Assembly (NCBI GenBank): GCA_964449375.1
Contig: CAYVAS010000071.1
Coordinates: forward strand, 1-13,257
DNA length: 13,257 nt
Direction of reading: 5' to 3'
Source: JAFDWI01 sp964449375
GTDB taxonomy: Bacteria; Actinomycetota; Acidimicrobiia; Acidimicrobiales; Iamiaceae
Below the pieces are notes generated by a model, which worked only from the letters and a program-made list of their open reading frames with translations, was not told the origin of the DNA and ran no database searches. The translations under genes were made by a program, and so were the position numbers. Below are positions 1 through 5,095 of the stretch, in pieces (positions within the stretch are counted from its first letter, which is position 1; each line of letters starts with the position of its first letter).

Positions 1-514
1 GGATCTGCTTGGCCTCGATCGTGCCCAGCTCGGGGATCGACACCTGGTAGTCCGACAGGACCTCGAGCAGCAGCGCCTCGGTCTCGACCTCGACGCGGTC
101 GACCTCGTCGATGAGCAGGACCACGGGGTCCTCGGCGCGGATCGCCTCGAGCAGGGGGCGCGTGAGCAGGAAGTCGTCGGAGAAGATGTCCTCCTCCACG
201 TCGGCCCAGGTGGCCCCGTCGTTACGCTCGGCCTGGATCCGCAGCAGTTGCTTCTTGTAGTTCCACTCGTACAGGGCCTTGGACTCGTCCAGGCCCTCGT
301 AGCACTGCAGCCGGATCAGCCGTGAGCCGGTCATCTCGGCGACGGACTTGGCGAGCTGGGTCTTGCCCGTGCCCGCGGGGCCCTCCACCAGCACCGGCTT
401 GCCCAGTCGGTCGGCCAGGTACACGATGCTGGCGATGCCTTCGTCGGCCAGGTAGTCCACCTTGCCCAGCGCCTCGTTGACGGCATCGACGGATTCGAAT
501 CTCGGTTCGGCCAT
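1..514 (-). CDS. MoxR-family AAA+ ATPase, N-terminal part (cut by window edge)
   Basis: This is the first 171 codons of a MoxR-type AAA+ ATPase, a chaperone-like ATPase family that usually works with a VWA-domain partner to mature or activate enzyme complexes. Seen: Walker A GPAGTGKT at residues 45-52, Walker B VVLLIDEVDR at 131-140, and between them the stretch CYEGLDESKALYEWNYKKQ (71-89). That stretch resembles the CoxD-like branch found near CoxE/VWA proteins and carbon monoxide dehydrogenase-type accessory genes; this subgroup assignment is from memory and tentative. The start is ATG at 514, giving MAEPRFESVDAVNEALG; a TACCCT box lies 7 nt upstream, so the mRNA is probably leaderless. A GGAGG sits only 1 nt before the ATG, too close to be a normal ribosome binding site. 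The C-terminal lid and any partner gene lie left of the window. Confidence 0.93.
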   Translation of the reverse strand, partial: MAEPRFESVDAVNEALGKVDYLADEGIASIVYLADRLGKPVLVEGPAGTGKTQLAKSVAEMTGSRLIRLQCYEGLDESKALYEWNYKKQLLRIQAERNDGATWADVEEDIFSDDFLLTRPLLEAIRAEDPVVLLIDEVDRVEVETEALLLEVLSDYQVSIPELGTIEAKQI

Positions 515-521
515 GCCTCCG

Positions 522-527
522 AGGGTA
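522..527 (-). promoter_or_regulatory. -10 box of the MoxR-type gene (leaderless layout)
   Basis: On the minus strand the hexamer TACCCT fits the actinobacterial TANNNT -10 consensus and lies 7 nt before the ATG at 514, so transcription would start at or next to the A of the start codon. A possible -35 TTGACC (547-552) is 19 nt upstream of it, longer than the usual 16-18 nt. Confidence 0.5.
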
Positions 528-609
528 TCGGCCGTCTTGACCTCCGGGTCAATCGGCTCCCGACCCGTCCCCCCTCTCAGGAGTCACCCCACCGTCACCT
601 GGCCGTCAC

Positions 610-655
610 CCCGGAGCCGCCCCGGAGCCGACCCGGTGCCGCCCCGGTACCGCCC
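610..655. repeat. Degenerate GC-rich direct repeats
   Basis: Between the MoxR-type start and the first palindrome the + strand carries several imperfect copies of a unit like CCGGAGCCGCC (CCGGAGCCGCCCCGGAGCCG, then GGTGCCGCC, GGTACCGCC). The tract is C-rich on the + strand and leads directly into the palindrome at 668. No coding potential or regulatory motif is apparent. Confidence 0.4.
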
Positions 656-667
656 CCTTCCTTCCAA

Positions 668-718
668 CGAAATTCGGAGCGAAAAGGTGGAATGTCAACC
701 TTTTCGCTCCGAATTTCG
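668..718 (-). repeat. 51-bp palindromic element, copy 1 (downstream of proA)
   Basis: This is a perfect inverted repeat with 21-bp arms at 668-688 and 698-718, starting CGAAATTCGG and ending GAAAAGGT on the left arm, around a 9-nt spacer (689-697). The identical arm sequence recurs at 3029 and 4998. Read on the minus strand, the proA direction, the spacer is TGACATTCC, which aligns with the other two copies (core CATTC); read on the + strand it does not. It lies 44 nt past the proA stop codon. The hairpin is AT-richer than its surroundings and is not followed by a T-run, so it is not a classical intrinsic terminator, though a terminator or 3'-end stabiliser is possible. Confidence 0.92.
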
Positions 719-721
719 GGA

Positions 722-759
722 CGGTTCGCCGGGTCGGGGGCGGTTCGCCGTGTCGGGGG
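722..759. repeat. 19-bp tandem duplication next to palindrome copy 1
   Basis: Two adjacent 19-bp units (722-740 and 741-759) read CGGTTCGCCGGGTCGGGGG and CGGTTCGCCGTGTCGGGGG, differing at one base. They fill the space between the palindrome and the end of proA and look like replication slippage in a G-rich flank. Confidence 0.8.
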
Positions 760-762
760 TCG

Positions 763-2079
763 TCAGCAGGCGTCGGGGCCGGGCGGGACGTCGCCGCGGG
801 TCTGGCCGGTGCCGCGCACCACGAACTTGGCGGTGGTGAGCTGGGTCAGACCCATGGGACCGCGGGCGTGCAGCTTCTGGGTGGAGATGCCGATCTCGGC
901 ACCGAAGCCGAATTCGGAACCGTCCACGAAGCGGGTCGAGGCGTTGACGAGCACCGCGGCGGCATCGACCTCTCGGGTGAAGCGGTCGGCCACGGCCAGG
1001 TCGCCGGTGACGATGGCCTCGGAGTGACCCGAGCCGTACCGGGAGATGTGATCGATCGCCTCGTCGACGTCGTCGACGACACGCACGGCGAGCTTCAGAT
1101 CCAGGAACTCGGTGCCCCAGTCGTCCTCGGTGGCCGCGGCCGCACCGGTGAGCACGGCCCGGGCCTGCTCGTCGGCAACCAGGTCCACACCGTCGAGTCC
1201 GGGGGCGACCTGGCTCAGGAAGGTGTCGGCCACGTCACGGTGCACCAGCAGGGTTTCGGCGGCGTTGCACACCGAGGGGCGCTGGATCTTGGCGTTGATG
1301 ACGATGCGGGCGGCCATGTCCAGGTCGGCGGCCGCGTCGACGTAGACGTGGCAGTTGCCGTCGCCGTCGATGACGAAGGGCACCGTGGCGTGTTCGAGGA
1401 TCGACGCGATGAGCGAGGGGCCACCCCGGGGGATGAGCACGTCGATGTGGTCGCGGAGCTGCATGAAGGCCACGGCGGCCTCCCGGCTGGTGTCCTCGAC
1501 CAGAACCAGCGAGTCGGCGGGCAACCCGGCGGATTCATAGGCACCGCGCAGCACGCCGGCGATGGCCTTGTTGGATTCGATCGCCCCGGAGGAACCCCGC
1601 AGGAACGCGGCATTGCCGGACTTGAGACACAGCCCGGCGGCGTCGGAGGTGACGTTGGGACGGTTCTCGTAGATGATGGCCACGACGCCGAGAGGCACCC
1701 GGACCCGTTCGATGCGCAGGCCGTTGGGTCGCACCCAGCCGTCGACGACCTCACCCACCGGGTCGGCCAGCGCGGCGACGTCGCGCAGTCCGTCGGCCAT
1801 GGACACGACGCGTCCGGCATCCAGACGCAGCCGGTCGATGACGGTGGCCGAGACGCCTTCGGATTCGGCACGGGCTACATCCGCGGCGTTGGCTTGAAGG
1901 ATCGTGTCGGTGGCGGCGACCAGGGCGTCGGCGGCGGCTTCGAGTGCGGCGTCCTTGTCGGCGGTGGAGGCGACGGCGAGGATCCGGCTTGCGGCCTTGG
2001 CACGGGCACCCAGGTCCCCGAGTGCGGCGACGTCGGCGCCGCTGCCGGTGGTGGTGGCGGGTTCGGAGGTGACGGTCAC
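763..2079 (-). CDS. proA: Gamma-glutamyl phosphate reductase (proline synthesis)
   Basis: ProA reduces gamma-glutamyl phosphate to glutamate 5-semialdehyde with NADPH, the second step of proline synthesis, in the cytoplasm after ProB. Seen: the aldehyde-dehydrogenase-type fold sequence with VPLGVVAIIYENRPNVTSD, the glycine-rich LRGSSGAIESNKA, and the catalytic cysteine (about residue 271) in QRPSVCNAAETLLVH; near the end is FGFGAEIGISTQKLHARGPMG. I chose the GTG at 2079 (protein VTVTSEPATT, 438 aa) rather than the in-frame ATG at 2106, because a TAGGCT -10 box (2087-2092) lies 7 nt before the GTG and would fall inside the longer reading frame. The length is slightly above the usual ~415-420 aa because of short tails at both ends. 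It sits apart from proB, with GNAT and murJ in between on the opposite strand. Confidence 0.97.
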   Translation of the reverse strand: MTVTSEPATTTGSGADVAALGDLGARAKAASRILAVASTADKDAALEAAADALVAATDTILQANAADVARAESEGVSATVIDRLRLDAGRVVSMADGLRDVAALADPVGEVVDGWVRPNGLRIERVRVPLGVVAIIYENRPNVTSDAAGLCLKSGNAAFLRGSSGAIESNKAIAGVLRGAYESAGLPADSLVLVEDTSREAAVAFMQLRDHIDVLIPRGGPSLIASILEHATVPFVIDGDGNCHVYVDAAADLDMAARIVINAKIQRPSVCNAAETLLVHRDVADTFLSQVAPGLDGVDLVADEQARAVLTGAAAATEDDWGTEFLDLKLAVRVVDDVDEAIDHISRYGSGHSEAIVTGDLAVADRFTREVDAAAVLVNASTRFVDGSEFGFGAEIGISTQKLHARGPMGLTQLTTAKFVVRGTGQTRGDVPPGPDAC

Positions 2080-2086
2080 GTTCCCG

Positions 2087-2092
2087 AGCCTA
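2087..2092 (-). promoter_or_regulatory. -10 box of proA (leaderless layout)
   Basis: The minus-strand hexamer TAGGCT matches TANNNT and lies 7 nt before the GTG at 2079. It decides the start call for proA. No convincing -35 hexamer is visible 16-19 nt upstream. Confidence 0.5.
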
Positions 2093-2109
2093 CCGGTCCG
2101 GCCCATTCA

Positions 2110-2142
2110 CCCGCCCCGCCCCGACCTTGGACCCCGCCCCCC
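2110..2142 (-). other. G-run tract on the minus strand (G-quadruplex potential)
   Basis: The + strand has C-runs of 3, 4, 4, 4 and 6 bases at 2110-2112, 2114-2117, 2119-2122, 2132-2135 and 2137-2142, so the minus strand has five G-runs with loops of 1, 1, 9 and 1 nt. This meets the loose pattern for a quadruplex. It lies about 18 bp upstream of the proA -10 box and abuts the hairpin at 2144. Confidence 0.5.
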
Positions 2143-2143
2143 A

Positions 2144-2199
2144 ATCGAACTTCGGGAGGAACCGTCGCCATAGACCACTCAACCTCCCGAAGTTGCGAT
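2144..2199. repeat. Second-type hairpin in the proA/GNAT divergent region
   Basis: Perfect 12-bp arms AACTTCGGGAGG (2148-2159) and CCTCCCGAAGTT (2183-2194) enclose a 23-nt spacer. Four more outer base pairs (ATCG with CGAT) follow after one bulged G at 2195. The sequence differs from the three 51-bp elements, but the arm start CGAACTTCGG parallels their CGAAATTCGG, and the left boundary CCCCAATCGAA is shared with the copy at 4998. It lies between the divergent proA and GNAT promoters, not at a gene end. It could be an operator for a dimeric regulator or a relative of the 51-bp family. Confidence 0.75.
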
Positions 2200-2232
2200 G
2201 GGGGGGGGTGGGTCGTCAGGTGGGGGCGGGGG
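2200..2232 (+). other. G-run tract (G-quadruplex potential) abutting the GNAT -10 box
   Basis: Four G-runs on the + strand (9, 3, 5 and 5 bases at 2200-2208, 2210-2212, 2222-2226 and 2228-2232) are separated by loops of 1, 9 and 1 nt. The tract starts right after the hairpin and ends 4 nt before the GNAT -10 box, occupying where a -35 would be. It mirrors the minus-strand tract on the other side of the hairpin. Confidence 0.5.
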
Positions 2233-2236
2233 TTTC

Positions 2237-2242
2237 TACTGT
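2237..2242 (+). promoter_or_regulatory. -10 box of the GNAT gene (leaderless layout)
   Basis: TACTGT matches TANNNT and ends 6 nt before the ATG at 2249. There is no Shine-Dalgarno sequence before that ATG. The region expected to hold a -35 is a G-run tract with no recognisable hexamer. Confidence 0.5.
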
Positions 2243-2248
2243 TGTCGG

Positions 2249-2962
2249 ATGACCAACGCCGCTCCCCCCGCCGGAGCCGATCCCGCGCCCGACGGTGGCG
2301 ACGCTGCCCCCTCGGGCGCAGCAGACCGTCGCCCGGGCACCGACTCGCCGACCCGGCGGGTCGCGGCTCGTGCGGGCCGGGCCGATGACGCCGTCGCGCT
2401 GGGGGCGATGTTCGCCCGGGCCTTCGCGGACGATCCGGTGTGGGCGTGGATGTGCCGGAACCGGATGCGGCGCTTCGCGTCGCTGGCGAGCCCGTTCTTC
2501 ACCGCGGAGACCCGCAATCATCTGGCCGCCGGAACGGTCTGGACCGTGCCGGGCGCCGACGCCGGAGCCCTGTGGGCGCCGCCAGGCGCGTGGCGCTCGA
2601 CGGTGCCCGACCTCGCCCGCCTGGCCCCGGGTGCGCTGCGCCTGTTCGGTCCGCATCTGCCCCGGTCGCTGTCCGCGCTGGCCTCGGTCGACCGGGTCCA
2701 CCCCCGGGAACCGCACTGGTATCTGGCGCTGTTGGGCACCGATCCGGACCATCAGGGCCGCGGTCTGGGCTCGGCGGTGCTCGCGCCGGTCCTGGCGGTG
2801 TGCGATGCCGAGGGCACCGGCGCCTACCTGGAGTCCTCCAAGGAGTCCAACCTGGGCTTCTACGCCCGTCACGGCTTCGAGGTCACCGGCACGGTGCGGC
2901 TGGGCCGGGGCGGCCCATCGATGTGGACCATGTGGCGGGACCCCCGCCCTCCGGCGACCTGA
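2249..2962 (+). CDS. GNAT-family N-acetyltransferase
   Basis: This 237-aa protein transfers an acetyl group from acetyl-CoA to an amine; its substrate cannot be read from the sequence. Seen: the acetyl-CoA-binding motif A in LLGTDPDHQGRGLGSAVL (QGRGLG at residues 169-174), then AYLESSKESNLGFYARHGFEV, the motif B region typical of GNAT enzymes related to small-molecule and antibiotic acetyltransferases. Residues 1 to about 40 are a low-complexity Ala/Pro/Gly/Asp tail outside the fold. The reading frame is open from 2198, but ATG 2249 is preferred because the -10 box ends 6 nt before it and the extra residues would be encoded by the G-run tract. It is transcribed divergently from proA; murJ follows on the same strand with its own likely promoter. 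Confidence 0.92.
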   Translation: MTNAAPPAGADPAPDGGDAAPSGAADRRPGTDSPTRRVAARAGRADDAVALGAMFARAFADDPVWAWMCRNRMRRFASLASPFFTAETRNHLAAGTVWTVPGADAGALWAPPGAWRSTVPDLARLAPGALRLFGPHLPRSLSALASVDRVHPREPHWYLALLGTDPDHQGRGLGSAVLAPVLAVCDAEGTGAYLESSKESNLGFYARHGFEVTGTVRLGRGGPSMWTMWRDPRPPAT

Positions 2963-3005
2963 ACCGCCATCGCGTCACCAGCACCGCCCCCGGCCGACCG
3001 CGCCA

Positions 3006-3029
3006 CCCCACTCCCCTCCCCCCCACCCC
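3006..3029 (-). other. C-run tract left of palindrome copy 2
   Basis: The + strand has C-runs at 3006-3009, 3013-3016, 3018-3024 and 3026-3029, giving four G-runs with loops of 3, 1 and 1 nt on the minus strand. It directly abuts the palindrome, like the tract left of the hairpin at 2144. Confidence 0.45.
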
Positions 3030-3079
3030 GAAATTCGGAGCGAAAAGGTTGCCATTCGACCTTTTCGCTCCGAATTTCA
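3029..3079 (+). repeat. 51-bp palindromic element, copy 2 (between GNAT and murJ)
   Basis: The arms 3030-3049 and 3059-3078 are perfectly complementary over 20 bp; the outermost pair of the other copies is lost because 3079 is A. The arm sequence is identical to copies 1 and 3. The spacer 3050-3058 is TGCCATTCG. It begins 67 nt past the GNAT stop and, in spacer orientation, reads in the same direction as GNAT. It also lies 110 nt upstream of the murJ -10 box, so it could affect either gene. No T-run follows. Confidence 0.92.
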
Positions 3080-3082
3080 CCT

Positions 3083-3124
3083 GGGGGTGGCGGGTCGGGT
3101 GGCGCGTCGGGTCGGCGGGTCGGG
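3083..3124 (+). other. G-run tract right of palindrome copy 2
   Basis: G-runs of three or more on the + strand lie at 3083-3087, 3092-3094, 3097-3099, 3109-3111, 3117-3119 and 3122-3124. This is the same C-left, G-right flank polarity as at the other palindromes. Confidence 0.45.
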
Positions 3125-3138
3125 TGGCGGGCCGGTCG
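3089..3138. repeat. Imperfect 25-bp tandem duplication
   Basis: Two adjacent units (3089-3113 and 3114-3138) share their first 16 bases, GGCGGGTCGGGTGGCG, then diverge. Like the 19-bp duplication at 722, this lies in the G-rich right flank of a 51-bp palindrome. Confidence 0.6.
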
Positions 3139-3188
3139 GTGGGGGTCTGACCCGGGTCTCGGCGGGGCCGGGAGCGAGGTGCCACTGG

Positions 3189-3194
3189 TAGCTT
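3189..3194 (+). promoter_or_regulatory. -10 box of murJ (leaderless layout)
   Basis: TAGCTT matches TANNNT and ends 8 nt before the ATG at 3203. No Shine-Dalgarno sequence precedes that ATG and no clear -35 is visible. Confidence 0.45.
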
Positions 3195-3202
3195 GAGCCC
3201 TC

Positions 3203-4972
3203 ATGGCGAGCCCTCCCTCCACCGGCGCGTCCGATCGGGGAGTCGCCCGGGAAGGTGAGCCGGACCGGGCAGCCGCCCAGGAGCAGGCGCCCGACCGGGA
3301 AGCCTCGGCCGACAGCGGGCCGGATCGGGAAGCTGCCCGCGAGCACGGGGAAGACGCCGGGGTGGTCGACGACCGCGCCGAGTTGCGCGGGCTGTCCCAG
3401 CTGGTGCGTTCGTCGTCGATCGTGGGGGCCGGCACGCTGCTCAGCCGCCTGTCGGGGATGATCCGGACCATCGCCATCGCGGCGGTGTTGGGCGCCCACA
3501 CCCTGGCCGATGGCTACAACCTGGCCAACACCACCCCGAACATGCTCTATGACCTGCTGTTGGGCGGGGTGTTCACGGCCACGTTGGTGCCGGTGTTCGT
3601 CGACCATCACGTCGAACGCGACGACGAGGGCGACGCGGCGGTCATGACGCTGCTGGTGTCGGGGCTGATCGTGTTGACGGGGCTCGCGATGATCCTGGCT
3701 CCGTGGATCTTCCGGCTATACACCTGGAACATCGACTCGGCCGCCGACCGGGCCGACATCATCGAGATCGGCGTGCCGCTGCTGCGGTGGTTCCTGCCCC
3801 AGATCCTGTTCTACGGGCTCACCGCGCTGGCCTCGGCGGTGCTGAACGCCCGGCGCTCCTACACCGCCCCGGCGTTCGTGCCGGTGCTCAACAACGTGGT
3901 CATGCTGTGCTTTCTGGCGGCGTTCTGGCAGGTGGGCGGGGTGGCGCCGTCGGCCGAGGAGGTGCTGGCCGATCCGCTGTTGATGGTGCTGCTGGGCGGA
4001 GGGACGACCGCGGGCATCGTGGTCATGGCGCTGGCGCTGTGGCCAGCGCTGGTGCGGGCCGGCGTCCGGCTGCGACCCAGTTTCCACTGGCGGCACCGGT
4101 CGATCCGTCAGGTGTTCCGCCTTTCGGGCTGGACCCTTGCCTACACCCTGGCCAACCAGGTGGCCCTGGCGGTGGTGCTGGCCCTGGCGGCCTCGATCGC
4201 CGGGTCGGGGCATGTCACCGCCTACACCTACGCGTTCATGTTCTTCCAGTTGCCCAACGGGCTGTTCGCGGTGTCGTTGATGACCACCACCGAACCCGAG
4301 ATGGCCCGGGCGGTGGCCGCGGGCGACGTGGCGGGTCTGCGCCGGCAGTTCGCCAACGGTCTGCGGCTGGTGCTGCTGGTGCTGATCCCGGCCGCGGCGG
4401 CCATGGCGGTGCTGGCCCACCCGATCGTGAACGCGCTGTTGGGCCACGGGGGCTTCACCGAGGAGACCACCCTGACGGGCACGCTGCTGGCCCTGTTCGC
4501 GCTGGGATTGGTGGGCTATTCGGTGTATCTGTATTCGCTGCGGTGCTTCTACGCCCAGAAGAACACCCGCACGCCCTTCATGGTCAACCTGGTCAAGAAC
4601 GCCGGCCACGTGGTGCTGGCGCTGGCCCTGGTGGGTCCCTGGGGTGCCGAGGGGCTGGTGGTGGCGTTCTCGGTGGCCTATTCGGTGGCGGCGATCCTGG
4701 CGGCCGTCGCGGTGCGCCGCACCACCCGGGGCATCGAGGGCAGGGCCGTGTGGAACACGACCTGGCGGGTGTCGGTGGCCACCGCGGCGATGGCGGCGGT
4801 GAGCGGCGGGATCGTGCTTGTGATGGGCTCGCCCACGGGTTTTGCGTCGCTGCCGACCCTGGTCGTGGCCGGCGCGGCCGGAGCGGCGGTGTTCGCGCTG
4901 GCGGCGTGGCGGCTTCGGATCCCCGAGCTGGATCAGGTGGTGGCCCGGCTGCGCGGCCGGTTCGGGCGCTGA
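3203..4972 (+). CDS. murJ: Lipid II flippase MurJ
   Basis: MurJ moves lipid II, the peptidoglycan precursor, across the cytoplasmic membrane. The 589-aa protein has the MOP-exporter pattern of many hydrophobic segments, consistent with about 14 membrane helices from residue ~70 on. Its signature start is SRLSGMIRTIAIAAVLGAH followed by ADGYNLANTTPNMLYDLLLG, which keeps the two arginines (SR and IR) and the aspartate (AD) matching conserved charged residues of the family. The first ~65 residues form a charged hydrophilic tail with four 10-residue repeats (residues 10-49). No C-terminal pseudokinase domain like that of the mycobacterial homologue is present; the protein ends shortly after the last helix with ARLRGRFGR. 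The start at 3203 is supported by a -10 box 8 nt upstream; no later start would keep the repeat tail. It is convergent with proB, with a palindrome between them. Confidence 0.96.
   Translation: MASPPSTGASDRGVAREGEPDRAAAQEQAPDREASADSGPDREAAREHGEDAGVVDDRAELRGLSQLVRSSSIVGAGTLLSRLSGMIRTIAIAAVLGAHTLADGYNLANTTPNMLYDLLLGGVFTATLVPVFVDHHVERDDEGDAAVMTLLVSGLIVLTGLAMILAPWIFRLYTWNIDSAADRADIIEIGVPLLRWFLPQILFYGLTALASAVLNARRSYTAPAFVPVLNNVVMLCFLAAFWQVGGVAPSAEEVLADPLLMVLLGGGTTAGIVVMALALWPALVRAGVRLRPSFHWRHRSIRQVFRLSGWTLAYTLANQVALAVVLALAASIAGSGHVTAYTYAFMFFQLPNGLFAVSLMTTTEPEMARAVAAGDVAGLRRQFANGLRLVLLVLIPAAAAMAVLAHPIVNALLGHGGFTEETTLTGTLLALFALGLVGYSVYLYSLRCFYAQKNTRTPFMVNLVKNAGHVVLALALVGPWGAEGLVVAFSVAYSVAAILAAVAVRRTTRGIEGRAVWNTTWRVSVATAAMAAVSGGIVLVMGSPTGFASLPTLVVAGAAGAAVFALAAWRLRIPELDQVVARLRGRFGR
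3230..3349 (+). repeat. Decapeptide repeats encoded in the murJ N-terminal tail
   Basis: Residues 10-49 of MurJ split into four 10-residue units: SDRGVAREGE, PDRAAAQEQA, PDREASADSG and PDREAAREHG. The consensus is PDREAAxExG with a 30-nt period, and the DNA copies have diverged. The tail is predicted cytoplasmic. Confidence 0.8.
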
Positions 4973-4997
4973 AGCCGGTACAGCTCCCGTCCCCAAT

Positions 4998-5048
4998 CGA
5001 AATTCGGAGCGAAAAGGTGGACATTCGACCTTTTCGCTCCGAATTTCG
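4998..5048 (+). repeat. 51-bp palindromic element, copy 3 (between murJ and proB)
   Basis: Perfect 21-bp arms at 4998-5018 and 5028-5048, identical to copy 1, enclose the spacer GGACATTCG (5019-5027). It starts 25 nt past the murJ stop and ends 47 nt past the stop of the convergent proB, so it could serve both transcript ends. The 51-nt length is a multiple of three, and all six reading frames through this copy are free of stop codons. Confidence 0.93.
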
Positions 5049-5095
5049 TGGCGGGTGGGGCCTCGCCTACCCGGGCGGGCTCGGGCCGGCCGGGG

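Noticed and set aside
668..718. 51-bp palindromes as ordinary rho-independent terminators
   Set aside because: No T-run follows any copy and the arm sequence is identical between copies, which termination alone does not require. I kept them as repeats with a possible 3'-end role.
2144..2199. Actinobacterial SOS (LexA) box, because TCGAAC occurs in the arm
   Set aside because: The SOS box needs TCGAAC-N4-GTTCGA; here TCGAAC is followed by TTCGGG and the matching half lies over 30 nt away.
868..2388. Long open frames antisense to proA, murJ, proB, obg and the TadG-like gene
   Set aside because: They are high-GC shadow frames with low-complexity Gly/Arg/His-rich products and no family motifs, lying opposite genes with clear motifs.
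668..5048. CRISPR array formed by the repeated palindromes
   Set aside because: Only three copies, separated by whole genes at distances of about 2 kb, with no regular spacers and no cas genes.
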